Shown: positions 12,454 through 24,918, counted from the first letter of the stretch. The stretch: DNA of 64,000 nt from Cherax quadricarinatus (GCF_038502225.1 NW_027195367.1:124001-188000); one strand, 5' to 3'. Made by a program: numbers and translations. The notes: generated by a model not told the origin, from the letters alone.

Positions 12454-14383
12454 CTACGGACTAGAGGGGTTAGAAAAGTCCACATGCAGAGGCAGTGGAA
12501 AACGTTCAAGCAGCGAAGGAATGGTGCGCTGTGAAGAAAGGAGTTGCGCAGATGGAGGAGAGGAGAGAGAAGGAACAGAGGGCGGATCAGTGTCCATTGA
12601 TGGTTTGGTCTCTGCAACATATTCAGAGATTGCTTCAAGTGTTTCGGAACTCAGAGACGTTGTATGGGAGACGATATTGGAGATGGTAGGGGGAGGATGA
12701 GTAAAGACTGGAACTGTAATAGACTGTACCAAGGTAGGGGGGGGCGAGAGGGTGGAGGGAACTGGAGAAGAAGAGTGGAAGGGGACAGAAGAGGCAGAAA
12801 CCTGGGAGGTGGCAGAAGAGGAAGAAACTTGGGAGGGAACAGGGGAGGTAGGTATAGTACGAGGAGGAGGGTGAACCTCTACACTTGTAACAGAGCCAGT
12901 GAGAGGTGAAGAACCCAGTACAGTGACAGGAAAGATAAAATGAGGAGGTGGAAGAAGGGAAGGAGGGGTTAAAGGACCTTTTTTTGACTTCTGAGAAGTA
13001 GAGGGACGATTGGGAGGAGGTGTCATACGAGGTCTCGTTGATACTGAGGTTTCTGAGGAAGAACACGAAGAAGCGAGAACAGACTGAGGCGTTGAAGTAG
13101 GGACGTCTGAGCCTAGGACAGTAAAAGAATTAGATACAGGAGTGACTATGGGAGAGGTAACCACAGAGGTGGCTGCAGAAGATGGGACCCCAGAAGTGGG
13201 GGGACTTTTTGAAACACGGGAATAAGAAACACGAGGTAGTCTCCCTTGGAGGCGGAGATGAGAAACTGGCATGGCATAAGGGATACCTTCTGCCTCTTTG
13301 AGGTAACGGATTTCCTGCTCATTTAAGTAGACTTGGCAACGGCGAGAGTACGAAGGGTGAGCCTCATGACAATTAAGGTAAGAGGGAGGTCGATTGCAAG
13401 ACGTATTAGAATGGTCATCGGCACCATAGACTGGGCATTTGGCTATGGATCTGCAATATTTAGCTGGATGGCCAAATCGCCAGCAATTTCTACACTGTTG
13501 CAGTGTAGGGATCACCTTTCAAACTTGTAACCGATGTCCTGCTACATAAACTGAGGATGGGAGTTCACGGCTCTCAAAAGTTAAACGAGCCACATTGCTA
13601 GAGTATCGTCGCCGCCCGCGGGCATTAAGAACATAAGTGTCTACCTTGAGGATTGGGAGATCTTGGAGTTCCAGCTGTTCAAGAATGTCATTGCCACATG
13701 TCTGGAAATTTTGTTGAACTATGGTATGGGGGCAGAATGATGGTACCACTACAAGAATTGAGGGAATGATGTTTTTCAATAGTGACAGGAACAGTATCTA
13801 TATGGGAAAGAAGAGAAAGATCATGAGCTTGGGTAGCATTCTGTACAGTGATGATGTGCATACCACTCTTAAGAGCATGAAAAGAAATATCTTTACCAAC
13901 ATGGCGTAGGAGTGCCTTGCCAATACTGTGGTCGGAAAGATAGGCGGTAGAGGAAGTAGGTCATAAAGTGAAGAATTTAGTCCATTGTGCAGTCTGAAAC
14001 TGAGCGTGGAGAGGGAGTGCAGGACGTGTCGATCTTTTCTGAGAAGAACGAGAAGGTGGAGAAGTATCATCAGCAGGTAATTGTCGTTGGCGTTTAGGCG
14101 TGGGAACAGAGTTGGTCCAACGTGGAATGGGCCGGCGATTCGAAAATTGCCGCACCATAGAGGGAGAGGCCGGAAGCATAGTCAAAGGAGAGCGGAGGTC
14201 AGATAAATCAAAGGAATCAGTCGAGACCTCAGTACCTGAAGCGGGTGAGGAAACAGCACCGGCAAGAGGTACAGAGGCATGAGGAGTGTCCAAAGAGTGA
14301 TCCAAAGATGAGGCGGGGTCAGAACGGGGTGCGGTATCAAGAAGGGGCCCGGGGGTACCAGGTTCATGGATTGGGTTCTCCAT
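12454..14383 (-). pseudogene. I-clade LINE ORF1 (gag-like), frameshifted
   Basis: Start taken at the ATG ending at 14383. The N-terminal 140 residues are rich in Pro, Ser and Arg (SVPTPKRQRQL), then a frameshift near 13960 moves the coding sequence to another frame (about 13960-13780). The 13779-13519 frame (LILKVDTYVLNARGRRR-like region) precedes the zinc part. The 13515-12454 frame has CRNCWRFGHPAKYC, a perfect CX2CX4HX4C knuckle, followed by two degenerate ones (CPVYGADDHSNTSC and CHEAHPSYSRRC) and a long Ser/Pro/Thr-rich tail. Such proteins bind the element RNA as a ribonucleoprotein. At least two frame breaks mean it is not functional here. Confidence 0.82.
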
Positions 14384-15107
14384 GGTTAGGTTACTTTTTT
14401 TTTTTTCTTAAAAACAAAAAGAAAGAAGAAAATAAAATAAAAATAAAAAAAAGAATAAAAAAAAGGGGGGACCAGGGAGGGATAACTAGGAGGAATGAAA
14501 GGGCCAGAAATCTCCCTCCGTGCCCAAGAGGACCTAAGCACCGCAAGTAGCGTAGATGCAGCATGGAACCCGTGCCATACCCTATCCTTCATGCCAGTAA
14601 ACCAGCAATCCGGGATAACAACCTCGCATCTGCCGAGCTACCTCGTTGGACAAAAGAGAGGGCAGCCGGATATCTGCCACAAAGCATACCTCCTTCGGCC
14701 ACCACCCCCAGAATCCAAAAGGTGGCTTCCAGAGATACACCAGTCACCCGAAAGACACCCAAAGCCACTCTCCGGGATACCGGAGAGGGAACGGGACATC
14801 CGCAGGCAATCCAGATTCCACAGCAAACTACGCCACCGCCAAGAACCTCAATGCAATGGGATGGACCCCGGTATCCTTTTCCCTACCTAGGAACTAGCGC
14901 GCCTGTGGGAAAAATACCAAAGGCCAAAAAGAGGAAGGGCAAAAGGGAGGGGTGGGGAGGGGGAGGAGGAAAGGGAAAAGGGGAGGATGGGATAGGGAAG
15001 GGGGGATTGGGGGGTAATTAGGTTCGGTCTGAGGAAGGAGACCAACAGGTCTAATTCCTCAGACCAAGAGCCTCTTCACCACGCCAAGGAGCCCCCCTTG
15101 AAGAGGA
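14384..15107 (-). other. 5' UTR of the I-clade LINE
   Basis: The sequence between the ORF1 start and the TSD. It has an A/G-rich low-complexity stretch at 14391-14480 and a G-rich stretch at 14930-15015 (plus-strand view). The overlapping short frames here show no known domain. Confidence 0.6.
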
Positions 15108-15119
15108 AAATATCATACA

Positions 15120-15859
15120 AACAAGCTGATTACATCAAAATGTTGGCAACATTTTTCACTAGCAAAACATCATTTTCCATATTCTTTCAATTTTAATGTC
15201 CTGATCACTGAAAAAACTCACCCCTCCCTTAATTAATGTCCGGCAAAACATTCATCCACTTTATGATGACTAAACTTTTTCTTCTTCGAGCCACCCTGCC
15301 TTGCTGGGAATTGGCCCGTGTGTTAATAAAATAAACGACCCCTGTCTACCAGTTTCAGGCCCTACTAAAAAATCACATCACCTAAAATTAACCACACAAA
15401 CCATACCTAATACCCATCAGTTACTCAAAAGCTGCTGCTGCTACTACTCCCATTGTCCTGAGGATTGCTCAACCACTTACCCACTACAATATTATATAAT
15501 TGCCTAAATTTCATTGTTTTCAACACTACTAAATTGTAATATCTACATCATACTGTAAACTGTTTTCAATTCTTCTATTGCAAAGATAAACATGTTTATT
15601 TTGACAAATTACACTGATGTACAAACACATACAATAATTAGGTGTACATGCCAAAATCCCGTTTGTATGCACAAGACCATTTCAGGCAAACTTAGAAATT
15701 AACTTAATATTACTAGACAATAATACAGACTTCATATACTCATTACAAGAGTTACAGTCAGTAAAGTACAACTGCATATTCTGTCAGGTAATGCTACACG
15801 CTTTGGATAAATCTAGTAGAGACTTGTAACACTATTCAATTACTTAATAAAGATTACAT
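15120..15859. other. Unassigned AT-rich sequence
   Basis: No gene or repeat family recognised between the end of the I-clade LINE TSD and the micro-insertion at 15872. Confidence 0.4.
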
Positions 15860-15929
15860 TATTACACTGGATTATTATAATCAAAAAGAAGCGCTAAGCC
15901 ACGAGGGCTATACAGCGTATTACACTGGA
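15860..15929 (-). mobile_element. 46-bp I-tail micro-insertion with 12-bp TSD
   Basis: The insert 15872-15917 consists of ATTATAATC and then AAAAAGAAGCGCTAAGCCAC and following bases, i.e. the final ~46 bp of the I-clade LINE 3' end. TATTACACTGGA occurs at 15860-15871 and again at 15918-15929. It is thus an extreme 5' truncation of an I-element insertion. Confidence 0.9.
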
Positions 15930-16985
15930 ACAATTTACAATCATGAATTACACTTTAGTACTACGTATTTAAAACAATAAAATTCTGTATTACTGTGGAA
16001 CAATTTACATTATGGTATACTGTATTACATTCTACTATTTACAATAATAGAAAAATAAACATGCTAATTTCGCAGTACCAAGTGGTTGAGCATTCATCAG
16101 CACAATATGAGTAGCTTTTGAGAAACTGCTGGTGATTACGTATGATTTGTCTGGTTAATTTTCAGTTATAACGTGTTTTCTTATTTGGGCCTTAAACTCG
16201 TTACCAGACGGTGATCCTCTGCCGTGCTCCGGCTACGAATTCCACATCTGTGGGCCTTTTACGTGCACGACAAACAAACAAACATTTTGGCACGGGGACA
16301 AATGAACACAAGGGATATTGAAGGGTGATCTGTGTCTCGTATTATTGTTGTGTTCTGTTATAGTCATTGAGGAGGACTTTGAGCAAGACAAGGATTTACA
16401 TCACAATATAGTGCTCTGGGTAGGCAGCAGACAATAATAATTGTGCATGCTTTGTATATTTAGCAAGTTAAGACTAGTGTGTGTTGTCTAATGCACAAAT
16501 TAGTAGTAATCAATTGCCCCACAGCTTTTTCCTGGGTTATTAAAGGCGTAAAGTAATTTCTGTCCTTGAGCCCCATTCACAAATACCAAACCATAATGCA
16601 ATTATTCTCTACTAGACTTATCAAAGCCACGTAGCATTACCTAACATTCAATTCTCTTGTACCCAATTTAACGTATCTAATGACCATATGAACCATTATT
16701 GCTTTCCCAATCTTATTAAGTTAACAATTTTCAAGTTTTGCCAAAAATGCTCTGCATACTAAAGGAGCTGTTGCCATGTATACCCAACTATTATATTCCT
16801 CTGTACAATCATATCGTGTCAATATTCTGATTTGTTCAAAAGTAATACAATGATGGTTGAAAAGATTCGTCACTCATTTGCACACTACTGGTTACATTTC
16901 CCTATTTTTTTTAGCTAATAAACATGGTAACCTCAGTAAGATCTGTTCATGTAAGATAAAGGGATATTGGCAACTTTCCATCTAG
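15930..16985. other. Unassigned AT-rich sequence
   Basis: No gene recognised. A single GC-richer block at 16200-16290 has no identified homology. Confidence 0.4.
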
Positions 16986-16989
16986 ATAA

Positions 16990-17790
16990 TCATAACATCA
17001 GGCATTGCTAATTGGAATTTTACTACAGAGATTTCATCTTATAGTTGGGAACGAATCATTTATATTGTTAGCTGTATCAATAGGCTCAAGTTTCAGTTCA
17101 TTTGGCTTAATTAGTACAATAACACTAGCTCTGTTTGGTTTGAGGGTACCCACGATCTCATCGCGTATCTTCCACATCTTTTTAATATCTATCTCCTCGC
17201 CTTTCGGTGAATTGCAATAGTACGGCTGCTTAGACCGAGTAATTTGGTGAGGACCGACGTACTACGCTGTTTGATAAACTCTTTGAGCCCCTTCTGTATT
17301 GTCTTTCGTGATGGATCTAGCGATGCTCTTAGTAAGCCATGGGCAACTTACTTACTCTTTTGTTAGTCATCTGTTTAGTTTTTATGGGATAAAACATTTG
17401 TTATGTACTCTATGCATTTTGTTTACAATATAGTGTATTGTTAATCAAGTCAGACACAGGTTGGTCATCTGTTTGTTAGGCCAAACTTGTTAAAGTCTCC
17501 TGCTATTGGTTGGTGCTTATTCAATTGTGTACCTGTAATCAGTGTTCTTAGCTTAGCACTAAAAGCTGATATATTAGTACGAGACATCCTGTATATGACC
17601 TCAACAGCTATAGGATTTTTTTTTTTTTACAGACAAATTTGCAAATATATACTATTCACCATATTCATCACTGATACATATAGTGTTGCTACATGATACT
17701 GCAAATGTCTATTGTGTCTTAAGCCACATTTCAGTAAGAATACAGGAGGTTTTCTTTAATGAATCTACAAGTGCCAAATCATCATAATAG
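16990..17790 (-). mobile_element. Degenerate jockey-like LINE: EN and linker
   Basis: Reading the minus strand, 17600-17460 translates to VEVIYRM... and PIAGDFNKFG, the endonuclease GDFN motif. 17220-17041 translates to a linker with MWKIRDEIVG, KPNRASVI and NNINDSFPT, the usual 'lWk.in.ilG' and 'iaN.FN.yF' blocks between endonuclease and RT in jockey-group elements. Stops and frameshifts are frequent, and the RT part is missing. Confidence 0.62.
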
Positions 17791-19724
17791 TGTTTGCTTA
17801 GGGATGTAATAAATACATTACATGCACACAAATTAAACAAAATAATATAAACTTATGTTATACTAGTCACCACATAGCACCTATTACTGAAACAAACATA
17901 TCCCCAAAAGATGCCTAACACACGGATAAATGTTTTCTGTAAGGGGTCAGCTCACAAGAAAAGGTTACTGCATGTGCAACTTGCTATGCAAGACCCCTCC
18001 TACAACTAGTTTCAGCAAGACTTGAGTGTTTCCAGAGTCGCGTATAACTTCGTCGACGCTGCAAAACTCATGTACTTCAATTTCTGTAAAGACTAAAGTG
18101 TTCCAACCATCAGGTACAATTTCATAAAGGCTGTAGCACCATATTGTCTCAAGTTTTCTCACCAGCTCTTGTCCTGGAACAAGTCGAGACGTCAAATCCA
18201 GTGACTTCTGGCACGAGTAGTATTCGATAGTCGTTGACACGACACTCGTACGCATACGATGCAACTTCAACGTACGACCTTAATTCATTCTGGAAGGCTC
18301 TTCGAGTGCTGCTCCATTTGATTATCTGACAAGGCCGTTACCCACACCACTCCACTAACACCCAGGATGTGACCCACGCCAATTCCTCAAGGAACAATCC
18401 TCTCCGACTTGACAGTTATTCTCTAGAGTTCCTCACGCCAGTCATCTTTGACTTGCCCGCGCGAGTCTCTACCTCCACATCCGCTGCTCCATGGGTAGAT
18501 TGGAAAATTTAAGGAATGCCCACAACCAGGGTAGGGTTACTCGGGGCAAGAAAGGTTAGCCAACCTGGATAGCCCAGGTTGCTAAGTAAAACAGACAGAT
18601 ATGAAACAGCTACATACTATCTTTATTCCAAAATGTTTGGCCTCTGTAGTTTTGAGAGGGTCAGTCCCTCAACCTGGAGAAAAGTATTTATTCCATAGTA
18701 TGAATTATCTTAGTATATAAACCACTGCCAGCAACTGCTATCTGGCTATTTTAATCTCTCTCGTGTAAAATGGCACAACACAATGTTATACCTGAAATAT
18801 CTCAGGGAAAAGCACCCTGGCTCAACAGGCACAAACTGAAGCTTTGTGAAAAGTACACATTGAACCAACAGATAAACAATCCCACCAGAAATGGATTTGA
18901 TATTCACAAACAAAAAACTAATCAAAGACAATTACAATAACAATATACTCTGAGCACAACAAACAAGTATTAACTCAGGGTGTGGGAACTGCAATATCTT
19001 GAGTAAGTTCAATTTCAACAACCATAGAAATGACTGGAAAAAAAATAAACCAAGAGCTATCAGACACGAATGCACTAAATCCTCACCAGTGCCCGGACAA
19101 GCTCAATACTAGGTCTGTATTAAACACGTACCGTTGAGGAAACCCAGATCAGATACAGCGTACGAGATGGTACAATAGAAAACAACTTGGAATATCGCAC
19201 CTGAGTACAAAAACAACAAAAGGCCATATTGCGAGACGCCCAAAATATTTCTACTAGTATGCAAAATCAAACAATTGCCTATAGAATTCGACCGTAATCG
19301 ACGAGACTCGTATACAGACAATGAACGAAAATGAGTGAAATTCTAAGAGAACAATATCAGTCGATGTTCAGCAACCCACTAAATGACAGCAAGAAACATT
19401 TTTCATTCCATCACAAGGCTGCACACACCAACTGATATTAGTACAAATCCCATAGATTAAAAAAAAAAAATGGCCACTCAGCACCTGGACAAGATTCAGG
19501 GAATCCTCTATTTATAAACAAGTGCAAGGTACCACTAGCACGAGCCCTCGGTATTCTTTGGAGAAAGAGCCTACATCTAGGTGAAATACCACAGACCTTA
19601 AAGAGTGCAGACAGCTCCTTTGCATAAGGCAAGTAATACATCACTAGCTAAATATTACATCAAAAAAATATTCAAAAAAGTGATGAGACAGCAGATTACA
19701 AATTTCTTGGACCGGCATAACCCA
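17791..19724. other. Unassigned sequence
   Basis: No gene recognised. The open frames (101 aa or shorter) show no family resemblance. A block at 18550-18582 resembles, in inverted orientation, the SINE tail phrase seen at 42400-42432. Confidence 0.35.
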
Positions 19725-20715
19725 CACCACTGGTGTTTGAGCAGGACAATCATACCTGTCACAGCTCCTGAACCACTATGACAGAATTACAAACATGTTA
19801 CAAGATGACCAAAGTGCAAATGTGATATGCACAGATTTTGCAAAAGTGTTTGTTTCACAAATGTCATCATGGAGTAATAGTGCACAAAAAAGAGGGCCAC
19901 AGGCACTACAAGGAAGGTAAGAAGGTGGATTTTCAAGTTCCTAACACACAACACAAAAAATAGTAGTAAACAGCATCAACAAGGTAAAAAACTCAATTCC
20001 CTAAATTACTGTTCGGGTACCTCTGCTGTTTCTCATCCTCATAGCATACATAAAAACACCCGGCATAGTTTTGTTTCATTTGCAAATGACACTAAAATAA
20101 GAATGATAGTCACTGAAAAATTACAGTGAAAAACAACAATATAACATTCAATGGTGGTAAGTTCCTGCTGCTTAGGTATGGAAAGAACAAAAAACTCAAG
20201 AGGATCACCAAATAGAACAAAAACAACAGGTAAAAGACTTGGAAATAATTAAGTTAGTTACCTTACTAACAATAACAACATACCTGCAGAGGGTTTCAAG
20301 GGTCAATGCCCCCTAAGGCCCAGTCTCAGACCGGGCTGTTACTGCTGGCCACAGTAGATAACAACAGCCCGGAGGAGGAGGAGGATGATGGGGTGGGTAT
20401 TGAGACCTTTCAAAACAAGGGAAATAATAACAAAGGTGACACTTCAAATCACTAGTGCTCAGTGCTGACGGCCCCATTCAAAGCACGAGAAATATCCGGC
20501 CTTGAACAAATAGAGAGATCGTTTATAGCCCACATAGAGCCAGTGAAACATTTAAGGCAACACTGTATCAACAAGACTATTCAACCTCTTACCACTGCCA
20601 GAACAAGTGTAGTACAAGTCTTCAACACAAAATTGGACAAGTATCATCTTCACCAGGTCCTATATCAACCAGGCTGTCAGACAGTGGGCCTCCAGCAGCA
20701 ACAGCCTCGTTAAAC
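19725..20715 (+). mobile_element. Degenerate CR1-like LINE copy
   Basis: Patchy matches to the intact ORF2 at 55063-57804: a 'DVIYTDFAKAF'-equivalent near 19830, FLILIAYI near 20030, LTAPFKAREISGLEQIERSF at 20470-20530 against LTAPFKAGEIADLENVQRTF, and LDKYHLHQVLYQPGCQ at 20630-20690 against the LDKHLKAVPDQPGCG region. There are many frameshifts and a large deletion between the last two blocks. Confidence 0.8.
20282..20352 (-). mobile_element. Nested CR1-like 3' end fragment
   Basis: Resembles the 3' terminus of the 55017-57804 LINE (ACCTGCAGAGGGTTTCAAGG against ACCTGGAGAGAGTTTCGGGG) and runs opposite to the surrounding CR1-like copy. It is probably a separate short insertion. Confidence 0.6.
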
Positions 20716-21345
20716 GGACAAGCACCAGACGAGTCTGGCCCGAGGTTGTGCTCCGAGAGTACCGGAGTTCTCGAGAGGGAACGATGAGCCCTCGGTATCC
20801 CTGAGAGTGGATACCTCAAATCGGTGACCGTGGAAGTTGGAGTCTGATGGAGAGTGCGTGACGACTCGCCTGCCAAAGGACCTAGCCATTAAAATGGCAC
20901 GACGCTCGAGTGTTCTCCCAATATTCAACTGCCAGAGCACTAGTGGCCGTGCTCTCTCGCTCGAGAGGCTAGGTCTCGGAGGATCATGTGGTTGCGGCCT
21001 GAGACTACCTCGTTGGTCGTTGTGATTCTTCGTGGCACTCGTACGGGTGAGAGGGTTGTGATCACTGTAGATGGCAACCACACAAGATGACTGCCCCCCC
21101 AAAAAAAAAAAATTCAAATGCTCCAGCACAAGTATCAGGGCTAACTAGGACTTCCTTTTCGATGGTGGAGTAGGCCCATCGATGGGTCCAATACTTGGCT
21201 CACTAATATGCTATAGGCTGCAAACACTGCCCTTCAGACGTTTGTAGTAACGCTGCCCCGATCGCTGACTCTCGGACGTCAACCTGGAACGCAGAATGTT
21301 TTGAAAAATCGGGAGACGGCGGAATGAGTACGGTTCGTAATGCGT
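20716..21345 (-). pseudogene. Ty3/gypsy-type RT-RNase H remnant
   Basis: Minus-strand frames give PDFSKHSAFQVDVRESAIGAA (about 21320-21260), LLQTSEGQCLQPIAY, then LEHLNFFFLGGQ and IYSDHNPLTR with a KNHN..RGSLRPQPHD segment (21129-20980). These correspond to the RNase H domain of Ty3/gypsy pol, including the catalytic-Asp 'Q.DAS..giGavL' block (Asp kept, Ala-Ser lost) and the 'TDH.pL' block. No LTRs, integrase or gag were found. It is a decayed fragment. Confidence 0.72.
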
Positions 21346-22670
21346 GTTTTTGTTGCATTTCTGGAATTAGAAAAGCCGTATGATAGGGTGGATAGGGGAG
21401 CAATGTTACAAGCGTATGGAATAAGTGGCAAGTTACCGAGTCCTACGGTTTATACAAGCACACTACGGCTTAGGGTGTGTACGAGAGGGATACATTGCTT
21501 TCCAGCAAATGCTAGTGTTGGGGAAAGGGGTGGAATTAAATTATGAGAAATTAAATATAAAATGGGAGTTGACACAGTCAGTTACTTTTTGGTGGTGATA
21601 CTATACTTTTCAGAGATTCTTAAGTGACAAAGGTTAATGGACAAGTTCCAAAGTGAACATAGATAAAGATAGGTTTATGAAACAAGAGGTGAACCACAGA
21701 ACTGAACGAAAGAAAGGTATTTGTGCACTGAGGTATCTGTAGAGACAGAGACCACTATGAAGGCAAAGAAGGGAATGTAGTAGAGTATAGTAGTACCAGC
21801 ACTCTTATATAGGTGTAAAACATGGGTTGTAAATGGTGCAGCAAAAAGGAGGCTGAAGGCAGTGGAGATGTTATGTCTAAAGTACAAAGTTGAAGGTGAA
21901 CAGATAAGAGTAAGGTGATGAGGGTATCAAACGATTTACACGAGGAAAAAACTGGATATCACATTGGAGGGAGTATGGAAATGGATATGTTCAGATATTT
22001 GGGAATTGATTTGTCAAGAGATGGGTTTATGAACAACGAGGTTAACCCAACAATTGATGAAGGAAAAAAGTTGAGTGGTGCATTGAGGTACCTGGAAACA
22101 AAAAACATTATCCATAGAGGCAAAGAGGGAAATGTACTAGACTAAAGTGGTACTAACACTCATATGGGTGTGGGAATGCTGCAGCCAAGAGGAGGCTGGA
22201 TGCAGTGGACATGTCATGTTTAAGGGCAATGTGTGGTGTATCTATTATATGGAGAATTTGTCATATTAGTCAGAGGGATGAGGGGGTTATTGAGGTGATT
22301 TGCTCATTTAGAGAGGATGGAGCAAAATAGAATAACTTGCAGGGTATACAAATCTGTAGGAGGAAGGATGGGTAGTGGTCATTCTAGGAAAGGGTGAAGG
22401 GGGAGAGGGAGGGAGAGAGGTAGAGAGATTGTGTGTGCAATGGGAATACAGCAAAAGTGTTCAAGATAAATGGTTTTTGAGACCTGACAAGCTGTTGGAA
22501 TGTGAGCAGTATAATATTTTGCAAAGGCATTTAGGACAACCAGTTAACTGGACATAAAGGAATGGTTTGGAATATTTGTTGTTTGGAGTGACATCTGCAA
22601 AGACAGTAATTATGTGTGAATGATGGCAATGAAAATTTTTAATGATGAATTTGTGTTTCTTTTCTGGATT
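21339..22670 (+). mobile_element. Degenerate RTE-like LINE, partly duplicated
   Basis: Starts with RT sequence FVAFLELEKPYDRVDRGAM (a decayed 'vDfeKAFD.Vdr' block, 21343-21405). ORF2 pieces follow at about 21720-21880 and then again at 21915-22145 (FRYLGIDLSRDGFMNNEVN, SGALRYLETK) and on to 22620, where the 3' UTR phrase matches 38400-38460. The 'GALRYL...G' region occurs twice, so two truncated copies are joined or one was partly duplicated. All frames are broken. Confidence 0.75.
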
Positions 22671-22825
22671 TTTTTCATAAATCTGGGATGTAATTGATTA
22701 GGCAGAGAGCTCCATCAAGCCTAGCATCTCTATACAGGTATGTACTAGTTTTGAAACCGATTAATACAGACGCATAAGAGGAAAAAAAACATCGTCTGAG
22801 CTCGAATCAAAATGTGCCAAAATTA

Positions 22826-24057
22826 CGGTGGTCCCTCGTTTTTCGTAATTAATCCGTTCCGGAGTGTGTGACTATTGTCGAAACTGATGATTTGCAAAAC
22901 CATTTTTCCCACGAGAAATAATGTAAACACAATTAATCCGTTCCAAACACCCAGAACTATCGACAAAAAATGTTTCTGTTTACCTTAAAGATACATTTGC
23001 ATGCACAAAACAATAAACATTCAACATGACAGTTACCTTCATTGAAGACTGCTGCTGCTGCTGCTGCTGTTGTTGTTGATGGATGCAAGACACTGAGAAA
23101 GAAGAGAGGTTAGTGTTTGGAAAGGGAAGGGGGTCCATAAGGACTCTAGGTACCAAGTCCTTATCAGGGGTCACTTCTCTACCTTATAGATTTACATGCA
23201 GAAAAGAATGACAAATAAATTTAAAGCACTAATAAAATGGATAAATGAACATTTAACATCACACTAACCTTTATTCAAGACTTGTTGGTGTATGGCAGAG
23301 GGACACAAGGCGACTTAACTGTTGGAGAACGACACCGATATCAACTCGACAGCTTATTTATCTATCGCAATTCAACTAATATGACATAAGAAACAATAAT
23401 AACATAAAAACATGGAATATACTCTAAAATGAACAAGTCATTACATATGTCACGACTGGTGTTGGGTTGTTGTTGGGCGTATAAGGACCACCGAGAGCAT
23501 AAGCCGTACATAATGGTGGTGAAGGCTGCAACTGAGGCGGCGCTGTTTTCTGTAGCCCTATACAACTCCAACAGTATTGGAGGAGTTAGTAAAATTGCTG
23601 AATCACTGAAGAAGGCACCTTCTATCACTATCACAACTGCTACCACCATCACTACTGCCCTCTACCACAATCACAACTGCTACCGCCACCACTTTCCTGT
23701 TTTTCTACAGACTTTTTCTTGAATTGTATCGTGTTTCTCGCATTCTTTACCAGAGGGCTGGCACTAGAAGCTTTCTTTGGAGCCGTGGTACCTTATTTAG
23801 CAGTTGCAACCACTAAAACGAATGGAATATTATGAAATGTATTGTATAAACGGGCGAGATCGTCCTCCCTCACTTGTAAGTAATGACACACCGGCTGGAA
23901 ACAGAGCATGGGGCTGCTTGAGGCGTGCGTGCGTGTCTGGGACAAACGACCGCTTGCAAGTCGGACAACGATTCGCGAGTCGACGTTCCGACAAAAAACG
24001 TGTTACGAGTTTCGAAAATTAAAACTTCTGATACTTACGAAAAACGAGGAACCACTG
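22826..24057 (-). mobile_element. Internally deleted Tigger (pogo) element
   Basis: Terminal inverted repeats CGGTGGTCCCTCGTTTTTCG at the left end and its near-complement ending CGAGGAACCACTG at 24057 flank the element, with TA at the left border as expected for Tc1/mariner/pogo superfamily TSDs. Near the right end the minus strand encodes an N-terminus MAPKKASSA-like (about 23795-23765), the same start as the Tigger transposase pseudogene at 38.7-40.5 kb. The DDE core is absent. Sequence at 23100-23180 matches the 3' non-coding part of that other element (CAAGTCCTT..CAGGGGTCAC). Confidence 0.75.
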
Positions 24058-24120
24058 TGTATGATTTTTATATTCATAATCAGTATCAATAACAGTGCCT
24101 GTATAGTGATTTTAAATTAT

Positions 24121-24206
24121 TATTTTTTTTATTATCACACTGGCCTATTCCCACCAAGGCAGGGTGGCCCAAAAAAGAAAAACTTTCACCATCATTCACT
24201 CCATTT
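24121..24206 (-). mobile_element. RTE-like LINE 3' end fragment
   Basis: The terminal ~85 bp of the RTE-like family (CACACTGGCC, CCACCAAGGCAGGGTGGCCC, CATTCACTCCAT), with a TTATTTTTTTTATTATCA-type tail at its left. Same block as at 4470-4555 and 35660-35745. Confidence 0.85.
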
Positions 24207-24324
24207 TTTTAAAATCCAGCCAAGTATGGCTAAAAATGCTAAACTACAATCCGGCAATTTTTGGGTGCCAAATATTTTTTTTATCCTCTAAAAATGAAAA
24301 GTAGGTTCAATGGAACTTTGGCTA

Positions 24325-24474
24325 TAACAACCTGTCGGTATTGTATACCATTTTGATGTTCATCTTGTCAGACACTGCAACACATGGCATCTTGGTACAG
24401 AAAACTCCTTGGACAAGCTTTTCAAGTGAGAAGTGTTGGATCTGAGAGGAACATGACCTTTCAGTGGTTACATT

Positions 24475-24510
<36 letters not shown>

Positions 24511-24918
24511 TGCACCTCTCCTTCCGACAGTATTTAAGTCTCCGCACTGTCGCTTGATCTTCAGATAGTTCCTGACTATGGAACTGAACTTCTCCAGGCC
24601 GAGGGACTGACAACCTCAAATTCTACGACTACAAGGGTGATGGACTGATTACATCGTCTTCACATCTCTACTGTTCCTGCCTATTTTCTGTATTCGACTG
24701 AAGAAGCCTACTGTGTAGGCGAAACGTTTCGGAATAAAGTTGTCTAACTGTTGCATATGTGTCTTACCTAACAACCTGTCGGTATTGTATACCATTTTGA
24801 TGTTCATCTTGTCAGACACTGCAACACATGGCATCTTGGTACAGAAAACTCCTTGGACAAGCTTTTCAAGTGAGAAGTGTTGGATCTGAGAGGAACATGA
24901 CCTTTCAGTGGTTACATT

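Larger units (their letters stand above)
8318..15119 (-). mobile_element. Full-length I-clade LINE with 12-bp TSD
   Basis: The element is 8330-15107 (about 6.8 kb) on the minus strand. Identical AAATATCATACA copies at 8318-8329 and 15108-15119 form the TSD. Read on the minus strand it has a 5' UTR of about 0.7 kb, an ORF1 with CCHC zinc knuckles, an ORF2 with endonuclease, RT, RNase H and a C-terminal zinc motif, and a tail of TAA repeats (8330-8380 on the plus strand). An RNase H after the RT together with a (TAA)n tail is characteristic of the I clade. A 145-bp SINE sits in ORF2 at 11685-11829 with its own TSD. ORF1 and the endonuclease region carry frameshifts, while the RT block is open for 507 codons. 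Confidence 0.93.
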
